From: Gammaproteobacteria bacterium
GTDB lineage: Bacteria > Pseudomonadota > Gammaproteobacteria > JABCZS01
DNA: 63,671 nt
Assembly (NCBI GenBank): GCA_021773275.1
Contig: JAJFKJ010000005.1
Location: forward strand, 1 to 63,671
Direction of reading: 5' to 3'
The position numbers were made by a program, and so were the translations under genes. A model generated the notes under the pieces. It made no database searches. It was not told the origin of the DNA and saw only the letters and a program-made list of their open reading frames with translations. This document shows positions 45,191-54,188 of this stretch, in pieces. Within the stretch, counting starts at the first letter, position 1, and each line of letters begins with the position of its first letter.

Positions 45191-45490
45191 ATGAAAAAGA
45201 GTAAACTACTTTCTTTAGGCACAGGTTTAGCTGTAAGCTTACTAGCTGTAACCAATGCACATGCAAATCCTTTCCAAGCTGAAGCCCTTACTATGGGTTA
45301 CGACAATAACGGCTATGAAATTCAAAAAACTGCTGGCGAAGACGGCAAATGCGGCGCTGGCAATTGTAGCGATGATAAAGGTAAAGCTAAAGATAAAGCT
45401 AAAGACAAAGAAGGTCATTGCGGCGGTGAGAAAAAAGATCGCGATGGTAAATGTGGCGAAGGCAAATGCGGCGCTGACAAGAAAAAGTAA
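45191..45490 (+). CDS. hvfA: HvfA/bufferin-type Cys-rich copper-binding peptide precursor
   Basis: A 99-residue exported peptide with a signal sequence (GTGLAVSLLAVTNAHA). The mature C-terminal half is Lys/Asp/Gly-rich and contains five cysteines in motifs DGKCG, GNC, EGHCG, DGKCG and EGKCG. EGKCG motifs are characteristic of HvfA/BufA precursors, in which the cysteines are modified by a DUF692 (MNIO) enzyme with a DUF2063 partner; the product binds copper. Both enzymes and a DoxX protein follow on the same strand, completing a four-gene locus. An intrinsic terminator separates the precursor from the enzymes. Confidence 0.85.
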   Translation: MKKSKLLSLGTGLAVSLLAVTNAHANPFQAEALTMGYDNNGYEIQKTAGEDGKCGAGNCSDDKGKAKDKAKDKEGHCGGEKKDRDGKCGEGKCGADKKK

Positions 45491-45502
45491 TTTCTTGTCA
45501 TT

Positions 45503-45530
45503 AAAAAAGGCGGGGCAACCCGCCTTTTTT
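45503..45530 (+). terminator. Intrinsic terminator/attenuator after the peptide precursor
   Basis: GGCGGG/CCCGCC forms a 6-bp stem with loop GCAA, flanked by six A and followed by six T. It lies between the precursor and the modifying-enzyme gene and would let the peptide be made in excess over the enzymes by partial read-through. Confidence 0.85.
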
Positions 45531-45597
45531 ATGTTTGATATTTTTGTGCAAGCGCCTATAGTTAGTGCATGGTTACTACGTAAACGGATGAACGATC

Positions 45598-46440
45598 ATG
45601 CAGACAGTTGAAGGGACAGGTTTAGGACTACGTCGCGAATTTATCGACGACCTGAAAAATGTTATACCGCACCCTATTGATTTTCTAGAAGTCGCCCCCG
45701 AAAACTGGATTCACGTTGGCGGTCGCCGCGGCAAAAAACTTATTCAATATGCTGAACATTACCCCATTGTTGCACATGGCTTGTCTTTATCACTAGGGGG
45801 GCCCGCTCCACTTGATGAAGAACTCATCGATAATATCAAAGCTTTTCTGAAACAATACAATGTGCCTATCTACAGCGAACATCTAAGTTACTGCAGCGAT
45901 ACCAAAGGCCAACTTTACGATTTATTACCGATACCTTTTACGCACGATGCCGCCAGTTATGTTGCAGGCCGAATCAAATACGTGCAGCAACGTTTAGAAC
46001 GCCGCATTGCTGTTGAAAACGTTTCTTACTATGCAGCGCCGGGCCAAGAGATCGGTGAGCTTGAGTTTTTATTAACTGTATTAGCAGAAGCCGATTGCGA
46101 TCTATTATTAGATGTGAACAATGTCTATGTTAATAGTATTAACCACGGCTATGATGCAAAAGCTTTTTTGCGCAGCATCCCCAAAAAACGTATCAGCTAC
46201 ATTCATGTTGCAGGCCACAAGCAAGTAAGCGATAACTTGATTATCGATAGCCATGGGGCTGACATCAGCGACCCTGTTTGGGAATTATTGGACTATACTT
46301 ACAAATTATTTGGGCCCATTCCAACACTATTAGAGCGTGACAACGATGTGCCACCATTAACAACATTATTGCAGGAAACTAAAATTATCCAACAGTTACA
46401 GGCGAAAGTCATGGAGCCTTTATGCATGCTGAGCACTTAG
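45598..46440 (+). CDS. hvfB: HvfB/BufB, DUF692-family (MNIO) multinuclear iron oxidase
   Basis: A 280-residue TIM-barrel enzyme. Likely metal ligands appear in VAHGLSLSLGG, YSEHLSYC, AVENVSYYA, LLDVNNVYVN, YIHVAGHK and LIIDSHGADISDPVW. Members of this family modify cysteines of ribosomal peptides, for example to oxazolone-thioamide groups. The DUF2063 partner overlaps its end by 19 bases. The substrate is presumably the peptide encoded directly upstream. Confidence 0.93.
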   Translation: MQTVEGTGLGLRREFIDDLKNVIPHPIDFLEVAPENWIHVGGRRGKKLIQYAEHYPIVAHGLSLSLGGPAPLDEELIDNIKAFLKQYNVPIYSEHLSYCSDTKGQLYDLLPIPFTHDAASYVAGRIKYVQQRLERRIAVENVSYYAAPGQEIGELEFLLTVLAEADCDLLLDVNNVYVNSINHGYDAKAFLRSIPKKRISYIHVAGHKQVSDNLIIDSHGADISDPVWELLDYTYKLFGPIPTLLERDNDVPPLTTLLQETKIIQQLQAKVMEPLCMLST

Positions 46441-47183
46441 ATTTTTTAAATGTACAAAAGCAGTTTACAGCGCGCATACGAGAACCTGATCGCTATCCTG
46501 TACCTGAAGGTGTGGACGCAGAACGTATGCAAGTTTATCAAAATTTATTATTTAACAATATCGAAACGATATTGAGCAACGCTTTTCCGGTTATTCATCG
46601 CATCTATGAAGAAGATAGCTGGTTGCAACTGGTACGCGATTTTTTTGCTGAGCACAAATCGACTCGTCCGATTTTTCACCAAATTCCAGAAGAGTTCCTG
46701 CATTATATATCTGATTCGCGCGATCAAGAAAACGACCCTGCATGGCTTTTTGAGTTAGCACATTATGAGTGGCTGGAATTAGCCTTAGATTTGTCACAAC
46801 TATCGCTAGACGATGCTCGTTGCAGCAATAATGGCCAAGTGTTGGATGGCATACCGTGTATGTCGCCTTTGGCATGGCCACAGTATTACCAATACCCTGT
46901 GCATACTATCGGCCCAGATAATTTACCCAGCGAACCACAAGAAACTTTTTTGATTGTTTATCGCAACCGTGACGAAAAAGTCAGTTTTATGCACATTAAT
47001 GCTTTCACCCTACAACTTATAAATCTACTCAGCAATAATGATAAAAAGTTAACAGGTCGACAAGTGCTTGAACAAATGGCTATTACGACTAACCACCCTA
47101 ATCCTGATATTGTGATTCAAGGTGGAAGCGCGGTACTTTCCACCCTATTAGAGCACGATATTATCCTTGGAACCTGTGCATAA
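46422..47183 (+). CDS. hvfC: HvfC/BufC, DUF2063 partner protein
   Basis: A 253-residue protein with the N-terminal DUF2063 domain (QKQFTARIREPDRYPVPEGV, MQVYQNLLFNNIETILSNAFPVI and FHQIPEEFLHYI). Proteins of this family bind the precursor peptide and help the DUF692 enzyme. Its frame overlaps hvfB, indicating coupling and complex formation. Confidence 0.92.
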   Translation: MHAEHLDFLNVQKQFTARIREPDRYPVPEGVDAERMQVYQNLLFNNIETILSNAFPVIHRIYEEDSWLQLVRDFFAEHKSTRPIFHQIPEEFLHYISDSRDQENDPAWLFELAHYEWLELALDLSQLSLDDARCSNNGQVLDGIPCMSPLAWPQYYQYPVHTIGPDNLPSEPQETFLIVYRNRDEKVSFMHINAFTLQLINLLSNNDKKLTGRQVLEQMAITTNHPNPDIVIQGGSAVLSTLLEHDIILGTCA

Positions 47184-47195
47184 AAAGAGGCCACT

Positions 47196-47759
47196 ATGTT
47201 AAGAAAAGTTTGCTGCAGTATTGTTAAGATCCTTGATTGGTTCAAACATTTTGATTTTTTATCTTTACTGGCGGTTCGCTTGTACTTGGCGCCTGTTTTT
47301 TGGATGGCCGGCATGAATAAACTCAAAAATATAGATGATGTTATTATTTGGTTTAGAGACGGCCTAAATATGCCTATGCCAGAAGTAATGGCGTATCTTG
47401 CTACCTGCACTGAAATTATCGGCGCAATATGTTTGCTATTTGGCATTGCGGTTCGTCTTATCTCCATCCCTTTATTAGTTGTAATGGCAGTTGCGGCGCT
47501 ATCTGTGCATTGGGTAAACGGCTGGTATGCTATTGCTCAAGGCAGCGGCGAAGGTTCTGCACGTTTATCAGGTCTTATGGAGTGGTTGCAAATTAACTAT
47601 CCTGGGCGCCATGAATACGTTACGGAATTAGGCCAACCGGTGATGTTAAACAACGGCATAGAATTCGCCGCAACGTACTTTATCATGCTTGCCGTTCTGT
47701 TCTTCTACGGCGGGGGCCGTTACCTAAGTGTTGATTATTGGGTTTGCAAAAAGTGCTAA
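47196..47759 (+). CDS. hvfD: DoxX-family membrane protein of the hvf/buf locus
   Basis: A 187-residue protein with about four spans. RLYLAPVFWMAGMNKLKN and ATCTEIIGAICLLFGIAVRL are DoxX-family motifs. A DoxX gene is the usual fourth member of hvfABCD-like loci, possibly linking the system to redox at the membrane. It lies 12 bases after hvfC; its stop overlaps the convergent hda end by 4 bases. Confidence 0.88.
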   Translation: MLRKVCCSIVKILDWFKHFDFLSLLAVRLYLAPVFWMAGMNKLKNIDDVIIWFRDGLNMPMPEVMAYLATCTEIIGAICLLFGIAVRLISIPLLVVMAVAALSVHWVNGWYAIAQGSGEGSARLSGLMEWLQINYPGRHEYVTELGQPVMLNNGIEFAATYFIMLAVLFFYGGGRYLSVDYWVCKKC

Positions 47760-48451
47760 ATCTTTAATATCTGCTTGATAAACGGTATGGTGATCTTACG
47801 CTGCTCGCTCAACGAGGCTTGATCAAGTTTATCAAGCGCAGCAAATAGATCGTTCATGTCGCGCGAATAGCGATTAAACAAAAATTGTGCGACATCAAGT
47901 GGAATGTTGATGCCTCGGTTGCCTGCCCTTAAATTTAAAGCAGCTACTTTTTCTTCATCTGTTAATGGCTTTAATTGGTAAGTTAAACCCCAGGCTAAGC
48001 GCGAACGTAAATCTGGTAATGTAATTGGGTTGTCTTGTAGGGCTGCTGTCGCAGCAAAAACAATATGCTTATTTGCGCTACGCACTCTATTAAACAAATG
48101 AAATAATGCTTCTTCCCAAACTTTCTGCCCCGCAATGGCGTCAACATCATCGATACAAATAATATCCATGCTTTCTAGGCCTTCACACATTGCTGGGTCT
48201 AAAAATGCATGCTCGCTTAGTGGGAGATAACTTGCAACAAATGCGCCCGCTTGTGCTTCATGGCAAATAGCTTGCAATAGATGCGAGCGGCCGGTGCCTG
48301 TTTTACCCCAAAGGTAAATACTGCTTTCACCTTTTGCTTGGGCTAGCTCTTGCAAGGCCCGCACGGCAAATGCATTTTCTTGTGTAAAATAGTTGGAAAA
48401 CGTGGCGTCGTCACGTAGGGAAACACTTAATGTAAGTTGTTCTGTGCTCAT
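47756..48451 (-). CDS. hda: Hda, DnaA regulatory inactivator
   Basis: A 231-residue DnaA-like AAA+ protein without DNA-binding domain. The N-terminal QLTLSV resembles the beta-clamp-binding motif. The P-loop GKTGTGRSHLL has Arg in place of the usual Lys, as in Hda proteins. Walker B is CIDDVDAI. It stimulates ATP hydrolysis by DnaA after initiation. It lies 3 bases after the DUF2066 gene. Confidence 0.93.
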   Translation of the reverse strand: MSTEQLTLSVSLRDDATFSNYFTQENAFAVRALQELAQAKGESSIYLWGKTGTGRSHLLQAICHEAQAGAFVASYLPLSEHAFLDPAMCEGLESMDIICIDDVDAIAGQKVWEEALFHLFNRVRSANKHIVFAATAALQDNPITLPDLRSRLAWGLTYQLKPLTDEEKVAALNLRAGNRGINIPLDVAQFLFNRYSRDMNDLFAALDKLDQASLSEQRKITIPFIKQILKI

Positions 48452-48454
48452 ATT

Positions 48455-49507
48455 TTAAGGCATATAACGGTAAACGACCGCATTATTTTCAGCAAACACT
48501 GTCGGGTCCCCTGCCGGTAACAGCAAACCATCCAGCGATAAGTTACGTTCAAACGTGGCCAATCGGCCTGATAATCTAAGATTAAAGACGACATTGTCAG
48601 ATGCAAACTCGACAAGCTGCACATCGTTAACCGTGTTGAGCTGTTTTAAATACGCATAAACCTGCGCATAGTCTTGCACTTCTTTAAGATCAGTTACAAT
48701 CAATGTTGCTTCATCTATTTGTTCAAATGCTGTGGCATACATATTCGCAGAAATGTCAGCCATGCTATTAACAGGCTCTGATAATGCTGCACTTAACGGC
48801 ATATTGTTGCGGTAGCCGCTGTTTTGCTCTCGCCCTAAAGCTGCGTTCCAATCAATTTGATAATTATCTTTCCCGCGCGCTGTCAGTTTTAGAATCATGA
48901 TGCCATCGCTATCGTAACGCTGCGATGCTTTGCTAATGCGCGAATTAAAACCACCCCAGATATCACTGCTTGTTACTGCTTGTCGGTCTTTTAAATCACC
49001 CAAGGGGAAAATTAAGTTCATGCCTCGCATCGCGGCTTGTGCCTGCAGCTCCTCCCGGATTTCAATAACCCTTGGCTGTTCTTCGCTTTGCGTTAACATA
49101 TGGCGACGACCATTAACATCAACAACGGCCCAAACAATATTAACTGGGCGAAAGCCATCCCATACAGAAAGATTGGCTTGCACTAATGCTAAATTTACAG
49201 CCTCTTCATCGAACGAAGCGGTAAGCAAAAGTTCGCCTGAAGATTCCTCATGGTAGCTGTATTGCGTGACGATATTGTTAACCTGTCGAAGAGCAGGATC
49301 AAGGTCAGCATTGCGAGCAGCTGTGCGCTCACCGGAAACTTTAACAAATACTTGGTTCAGCGCCACTTGCAGGGCACGTGTGCGCTCGGTAGAGGCGCGC
49401 GTTTCTACAGGCACTGTGGCGTTATACAAGTCTTCTGCCAAAACTGTTGTTGCACAAAACAACACCGCCAATAGCATTAAGTTCTTCAGCCAGCTTATTT
49501 TTACCAT
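48455..49507 (-). CDS. DUF2066 exported protein
   Basis: A 350-residue protein starting at 49507 (MVKISWLKNLMLLAVL), chosen because GAGGAGA lies just upstream; the open frame continues 41 codons further without support. A signal peptide ends at VLAEDLYNATVPV. The conserved start of the mature chain and RTRALQVALNQVFVKVSGE fit DUF2066, a family of unknown function. It is usually found next to hda and divergent from purM, as here. Confidence 0.85.
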   Translation of the reverse strand: MVKISWLKNLMLLAVLFCATTVLAEDLYNATVPVETRASTERTRALQVALNQVFVKVSGERTAARNADLDPALRQVNNIVTQYSYHEESSGELLLTASFDEEAVNLALVQANLSVWDGFRPVNIVWAVVDVNGRRHMLTQSEEQPRVIEIREELQAQAAMRGMNLIFPLGDLKDRQAVTSSDIWGGFNSRISKASQRYDSDGIMILKLTARGKDNYQIDWNAALGREQNSGYRNNMPLSAALSEPVNSMADISANMYATAFEQIDEATLIVTDLKEVQDYAQVYAYLKQLNTVNDVQLVEFASDNVVFNLRLSGRLATFERNLSLDGLLLPAGDPTVFAENNAVVYRYMP

Positions 49508-49569
49508 TCGCTTCTCCTCTATAAAGCGTAGTTTACCATACGTAGGAGCGGTAATTATAGTAATCATGC

Positions 49570-49575
49570 TATAAT
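49570..49575 (+). promoter_or_regulatory. -10 box of the purM promoter
   Basis: TATAAT lies 34 bases before the purM ATG in the divergent intergenic region. The -35 is poor, suggesting an activator or weak promoter. Confidence 0.4.
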
Positions 49576-49608
49576 GGCTCTTCAGAATTTCTACGTAAAG
49601 GCAACAAA

Positions 49609-50613
49609 ATGAGCAATAAACCAACGACATACGCTGATGCTGGGGTCGATATTGCCGCGGGCAATGCCCTGGTCGAAAATATCAAACCCTTTGTAAAAGC
49701 CACCCACCGCCCTGAAGTACTGACCGGTATTGGTGGTTTTGGCGCCCTATTTGAAATGCCTACAGGCTTCGAAAAGCCCGTTTTGGTCTCTTGTACCGAT
49801 GGTGTTGGCACCAAGGTTAAACTTGCTGAGGAAATGGGTCGCTTTGATACCATCGGCATCGATTTGGTTGCCATGTGTGTGAACGATTTGATTGTCTGTG
49901 GCGCTGAGCCTCTGTTCTTCTTGGATTACTATGCCTGCGGCAAGCTTAACGTTTTGCAAGCCACGCAAGTTGTTAAAGGCATCGCCGAAGGTCTAAAACT
50001 CAGTGGTGCAGCCTTAGTCGGCGGCGAAACTGCAGAAATGCCGGGCGTATATCAAAACAATGATTTTGATGTGGCTGGCTTTTGCGTCGGTGTTGTAGAA
50101 AAAAGTAAAATCATCGATGGCAGCACTATTAAACCGGGTGATGTTTTAATTGGCTTGGCCTCAAGCGGCCCACACAGCAATGGTTATTCGCTCATACGTA
50201 AACTGGTTGCGATGAAAAAATCATTTTTACAATCAAACTTAGGCTCGGGTGAAACCCTGGGCGAATTACTAATGGAGCCAACACGCATTTATGTATCCAG
50301 CGTGCTCCCTTTAGCAAAAAAAGGTTTAATTAAAGGCATGGCGCATATCACTGGCGGTGGCTTAACAGAAAACATACCCCGCAGTTTGCCTAAAGGCTTA
50401 CGCGCAGATATCGATTTGCACAGTTGGCAAATGCCTGATGTTTTCCATTGGTTACAAGCACAGGGTAAAATCGAACTAGATGAAATGCATCGCACCTTTA
50501 ATTGTGGTGTTGGCATGGTACTCATCGTCGACGAAAAAGATGCCGATGCCGTTTTACAAGCAACGACAGCAGAATCATCTTGGATTATTGGTTCGGTTGT
50601 TAACGATGCTTAG
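49609..50613 (+). CDS. purM: Phosphoribosylformylglycinamidine cyclo-ligase
   Basis: A 334-residue AIR synthetase of de novo purine synthesis. The start [16 protein letters not shown], the [12 protein letters not shown] and [13 protein letters not shown] segments, [19 protein letters not shown] and [13 protein letters not shown] are all diagnostic. It forms an operon with purN, whose start overlaps the purM end by 8 bases. Confidence 0.98.
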   Translation: MSNKPTTYADAGVDIAAGNALVENIKPFVKATHRPEVLTGIGGFGALFEMPTGFEKPVLVSCTDGVGTKVKLAEEMGRFDTIGIDLVAMCVNDLIVCGAEPLFFLDYYACGKLNVLQATQVVKGIAEGLKLSGAALVGGETAEMPGVYQNNDFDVAGFCVGVVEKSKIIDGSTIKPGDVLIGLASSGPHSNGYSLIRKLVAMKKSFLQSNLGSGETLGELLMEPTRIYVSSVLPLAKKGLIKGMAHITGGGLTENIPRSLPKGLRADIDLHSWQMPDVFHWLQAQGKIELDEMHRTFNCGVGMVLIVDEKDADAVLQATTAESSWIIGSVVNDA

Positions 50614-51247
50614 TATTGTTGTGCTGATCTCTGGCAATGGCAGCAATCTGCAAGCCATCATTGATGCCATCGAAGACAACAAACTCCATGCAAAAATAAA
50701 AGCTGTTATCAGTGATAAAGAAGAGGCTTATGGTTTAGAGCGGGCCCGTAATGCCGGCATCGCTACCTTTGTGATTACTGCAACAAAAGGTGAACCACGT
50801 GAAGCCTATGATGAACGCCTACGCAGCCTGTTTATCGAACAAAACCCCGACCTTATCGTGCTAGCCGGTTTTATGCGCATTTTAAGCAATCAGTTCGTAC
50901 GTTACTTTAGCGGTAAAATTATTAACATCCACCCTTCCTTGCTGCCCAAATACCGTGGCCTGCATACACATGAACAAGTAATTGCCAACAAAGATACTGA
51001 GCATGGTGTCAGTATTCATTTTGTGAGCGAAGAACTTGATGGCGGCGCGATCATTGCACAAACTAAAATCGATGTTAAAAAATCCGATACTGTTGCAACG
51101 CTGAAAAAACGAATCCACAGCAAGGAACATAAACTTTACCCGCAGGTAATTGATTGGTTTGCTCTTGGACGTGTGCACCTACACAATGAGACAGTTATGC
51201 TAGATGATATCAAGCTTCCAGAACAAGGATTGCAGGTCAAGTTTTGA
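50606..51247 (+). CDS. purN: Phosphoribosylglycinamide formyltransferase
   Basis: A 213-residue GAR transformylase. The ATG at 50606 ([19 protein letters not shown]) is preferred to the longer frame since it gives the family N-terminus. Catalytic Asn/His lie in [17 protein letters not shown] and Asp in a segment ending in DGG ([12 protein letters not shown]). It uses formyl-tetrahydrofolate in the third step of purine synthesis. Confidence 0.97.
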   Translation: MLSIVVLISGNGSNLQAIIDAIEDNKLHAKIKAVISDKEEAYGLERARNAGIATFVITATKGEPREAYDERLRSLFIEQNPDLIVLAGFMRILSNQFVRYFSGKIINIHPSLLPKYRGLHTHEQVIANKDTEHGVSIHFVSEELDGGAIIAQTKIDVKKSDTVATLKKRIHSKEHKLYPQVIDWFALGRVHLHNETVMLDDIKLPEQGLQVKF

Positions 51248-51750
51248 AGAATCAATACCCTAAACAGTTTGATTTTATTGCGATCAATCGTAAACTCGAT
51301 ATCACTTATACAAAAACCGACCTTAAGCACGTAAAACTTTTACCCACCCCCAGCCAACTAGCCGTACTAGGTAACATTGATGACTGGGAAACCGTACGCA
51401 AAAAACTGATTCAATATTTAAAGCAAACGGCCATGCTACACTTCGAACCTTGGTTGTTTTCTTTAAGCAAGCAAATCAATCTACCGATTAAATCTTTGCG
51501 GGTACGCTATATGACATCCCGTTGGGGCAGCTGTGATCGCGAAGGCAACATCTGCTTGAACACCGAATTATTATTTTTACCGGCACCTTTAGCGCAACAT
51601 ATTATGCTGCATGAAATCTGCCACACTAAATATATGAGCCACGGCCCACGCTTTTGGGGCTTGCTCGCAAAAGTTGACCCAAATTGTGTGCGTAATAAAA
51701 GATGGTTGCGTGTGCTTGAGATAGAGGCGCACAAGAAATCTGTTGCCTAG
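51244..51750 (+). CDS. YgjP-like metallohydrolase (M48/DUF45 type)
   Basis: A 168-residue protein starting at a TTG that overlaps the purN stop (TTGA). The zinc motif HEICHTKYMSHGPRFW (HExxH plus downstream His) and SLRVRYMTSRWGSCD are typical of the DUF45/YgjP family; the E. coli member has been reported to hydrolyse UTP. The start codon is unusual but the overlap and the lack of a better ATG support it. Confidence 0.82.
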   Translation: MKNQYPKQFDFIAINRKLDITYTKTDLKHVKLLPTPSQLAVLGNIDDWETVRKKLIQYLKQTAMLHFEPWLFSLSKQINLPIKSLRVRYMTSRWGSCDREGNICLNTELLFLPAPLAQHIMLHEICHTKYMSHGPRFWGLLAKVDPNCVRNKRWLRVLEIEAHKKSVA

Positions 51751-52079
51751 TCTTGCGAATCTTCAACCACATAAAACACATGGGCGTGTTCAACATCATC
51801 AGCTTCAATATGGTGGTCTGTGAGTTCCGCAGGTGAAAGGAAAACAACCGCCCCCCCCTCTTCAGACGATGAGGCATAGAACTCTAAATCTTCGATTTCA
51901 ATAAATCGGTTGGCATGATGGGTATTATGCACACCGGTTTCGTTATCAACATCTTGATAATCGTTACCGCCGACATACTCTTCCCACACTTCCTGGGCTT
52001 CATCTTCATCTTGAGCATAAACGTAACCCTTGAGCTCTTTGCCCAATAAGGCTTTAAAAACGCGCCAGTGGTATGGCAT
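51747..52079 (-). CDS. Acidic hypothetical protein
   Basis: A 110-residue, highly acidic protein of unknown function (MPYHWRVFKALLGKELKGYV start). His-rich stretches HNTHHANRF and DHHIEADDVEHAH could bind metal. A good AGGAG box precedes the start. It converges on the YgjP-like gene with a 4-base overlap and lies 9 bases after the DUF2782-like gene, so they may be co-transcribed. Confidence 0.6.
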   Translation of the reverse strand: MPYHWRVFKALLGKELKGYVYAQDEDEAQEVWEEYVGGNDYQDVDNETGVHNTHHANRFIEIEDLEFYASSSEEGGAVVFLSPAELTDHHIEADDVEHAHVFYVVEDSQD

Positions 52080-52088
52080 AGTCGGCTC

Positions 52089-52388
52089 CTACCAAGTAAG
52101 TAAGCGCCATTGTGATTCCGTTGTTGGCTGGTTTTCCTGCTGCACTAACTCACTCTCTTTATTTTCTGGAATGATTGCATAAGGTTCACCTGCCCTAGGT
52201 GTTACCACAACAGCTTGTTGCCCTGTTTCTGTATGGTAGCTCTGCAGCAAAGATGGCCGTTGCTCTTCAGGAATATGAAGCTCAACATCTGGCACCTCGT
52301 CGTCTACCCCTTCTGCTATAATCTCAGGTTCACCGGCCATAGCCAGACTACCTAGTATTAATAGCATTGATGCAAATACTGCTCGCAT
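52089..52388 (-). CDS. DUF2782-like exported protein
   Basis: About 99 residues from the ATG at 52388 (AAGGAG six bases upstream; an earlier ATG at 52394 overlaps that box). A signal peptide MRAVFASMLLILGSLAMAG is followed by a short mature chain with QQAVVVTPRAGEPYAIIPEN, which resembles DUF2782. Function is unknown. Confidence 0.55.
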   Translation of the reverse strand: MRAVFASMLLILGSLAMAGEPEIIAEGVDDEVPDVELHIPEEQRPSLLQSYHTETGQQAVVVTPRAGEPYAIIPENKESELVQQENQPTTESQWRLLTW

Positions 52389-52494
52389 GGTCATCTCCTT
52401 CGTACTGCTCTTCTTTCTTATATCGGCATTCCGTTGCCATACTAAAATAATAGCACGTAGAGCGGTAAATTACAGGTATGTAACTTATTGATTT

Positions 52495-53058
52495 TTAAGC
52501 CACTGGCAGAGTCACGCCTGTCTGCCCTTGGTATTTGCCTGCTCTGTCGAGGTAGGAAACTTCGCACACTTCAGCAGCTTCCATGAACAGCATTTGAGCG
52601 ACACCCTCATTGGCATAGATTTTAGCCGGTAGCGGTGTTGTATTTGAGAACTCAAGGGTCACATGCCCTTCCCATTCAGGCTCAAGAGGGGTTACATTCA
52701 CGATAATACCGCAGCGGGCATAGGTAGACTTACCTAAACAAATAGTTAAAACATTGCGAGGAATACGAAAATATTCTGTGGTGCGCGCTAAGGCGAAAGA
52801 GTTTGGCGGAATAATACAAACATCCGATTTAACATCGACAAAACTTTCCGGGTCAAAATTTTTCGGGTCAACGACTGCAGAATTGATATTCGTGAACACT
52901 TTAAATTCATCGGCGCAACGAACATCATAGCCATAGCTAGACACCCCATATGAAATCACTTTTTTGCCCTCAACGTGGCGAACCTGTTCTTTTTCAAACG
53001 GCTCGATCATACCGAGCTTTGCCATCTTTTTTATCCAGCCATCCGATTTTATGCTCAT
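52495..53058 (-). CDS. dcd: dCTP deaminase
   Basis: A 187-residue enzyme making dUTP from dCTP. Start [13 protein letters not shown] at 53058 is the family N-terminus; the frame is open 17 codons further. [46 protein letters not shown] (catalytic Glu region) and the C-terminal [11 protein letters not shown] are intact. Confidence 0.97.
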   Translation of the reverse strand: MSIKSDGWIKKMAKLGMIEPFEKEQVRHVEGKKVISYGVSSYGYDVRCADEFKVFTNINSAVVDPKNFDPESFVDVKSDVCIIPPNSFALARTTEYFRIPRNVLTICLGKSTYARCGIIVNVTPLEPEWEGHVTLEFSNTTPLPAKIYANEGVAQMLFMEAAEVCEVSYLDRAGKYQGQTGVTLPVA

Positions 53059-53135
53059 GTGTGCTCCCTTGTGCTTATGTGATGTTTGCTGAATTATATC
53101 ATAGTCCAAACCCAGTCATTTGAAGGGTTGTCTTG

Positions 53136-53165
53136 TTGCTGACCATTAGTTACCATACCTACTTT
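53136..53165 (+). promoter_or_regulatory. Candidate promoter, first copy of a duplicated upstream region
   Basis: TTGCTG, an 18-base spacer and TACTTT precede the gene at 53185. The same arrangement (TTGCCA-N18-TACTTT, 54139-54168) precedes the paralogue. Conservation of both boxes in otherwise drifting sequence supports use as a promoter, although neither is close to consensus. Confidence 0.35.
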
Positions 53166-53184
53166 GTTGCTGTAAGGAGCTTTT

Positions 53185-54099
53185 ATGCCTGATATAATGT
53201 ACATCTCTGGAAATAGAGAGGTAACCATTAGCGAGGGAGAACTGCTCAGAAAATTCACTGCCCTCACATTTACTGCCATATCGAACAATTTCCTCATGCT
53301 GTGTGTTGCTGGTTTCCCCTCAGGAGATTGCCTAGGACTAACAAAGCAACAAATGACTTTGCCAGGCAGCGCCTTAGGCATTTTCGGAAGCAGTATCCCA
53401 AACGCCATTACTTTTACTGTATTTGTCGCTGCTATAGGACAAAGAGAATATTTTTCACTCTTAAACCTAGCTGTAGAAGCGCATGCCCCAAACATTAGAA
53501 AACTAGCCCATTTTATAAACCTGAGCAACGTACCAGTGGCCTTGCCCATCTTTATTTTTTATAGCTCACCCATTAGCGGCCCAGTACTTTCAGCATTCCT
53601 AGCATGGAAGCTCTATACAGGTAAACTACATGCAGCCGCTAGGATATTACGCGATGCACATGAGCCAAGCCCTCTGACACTTATATTAAACACAATCATT
53701 GAAGAGGACGAAGAAGCTGAAACTCACGGCGTGGCCGCAACAGCGTTTTTCTTCACCTTTCTCACGCTCAGTATTGCTATATCGAAAGGTATGTACACAA
53801 TATTATATAATGCCCCCGAAGAGCGTTATGATGGCGATGGGCAAACTACAGACTATCTTGCCTCTCGCGTCGGTGCAACAGCAGCGATGGTCATCACCCC
53901 TGCTTTAGCGCTAGCTGCAAAACCCGTTGCGAATGCTGTGGTCTCTTGCACCCGCTCAGCTTGGACAGCCGCACGTGATATGACGACCAGATGCCTAGAC
54001 AGTGCAATGACCAGCTCTAGAAGGTACACACTGCTAACAGATAATGATGATGGCGAAGCTGTTACAGTAATGGACTCGCGAACACCTGGAATGAATTAA
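53185..54099 (+). CDS. Unknown polytopic membrane protein, copy 1 of a tandem pair
   Basis: A 304-residue protein with no recognised family. Hydrophobic segments lie at about 25-45, 60-84, 115-142, 181-205 and 228-255. The C-terminal 60 residues are hydrophilic, with SCTRSAWTAARDMTTRCLDS and a basic SSRRY motif. It is paralogous to the next gene. Each has its own AAGGAG box and a near-identical upstream region. Such lineage-specific, duplicated membrane proteins in Legionellales are often secreted effectors; this is not demonstrated here. Confidence 0.65.
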   Translation: MPDIMYISGNREVTISEGELLRKFTALTFTAISNNFLMLCVAGFPSGDCLGLTKQQMTLPGSALGIFGSSIPNAITFTVFVAAIGQREYFSLLNLAVEAHAPNIRKLAHFINLSNVPVALPIFIFYSSPISGPVLSAFLAWKLYTGKLHAAARILRDAHEPSPLTLILNTIIEEDEEAETHGVAATAFFFTFLTLSIAISKGMYTILYNAPEERYDGDGQTTDYLASRVGATAAMVITPALALAAKPVANAVVSCTRSAWTAARDMTTRCLDSAMTSSRRYTLLTDNDDGEAVTVMDSRTPGMN

Positions 54100-54188
54100 T
54101 CAGGAAGTCCAAACCCAGTCATTTGAAGGGTTGCCTTGTTGCCAAGTATTAGTTACCATACCTACTTTTATTGCTGTAAGGAGTTGTT

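Noticed and set aside
49569-49874. 101-codon frame antisense to purM
   Set aside because: It is a shadow of the conserved purM reading frame.
53094-53549. 151-codon frame antisense to the first membrane paralogue
   Set aside because: It lies opposite a better supported gene with its own ribosome-binding site and paralogue.
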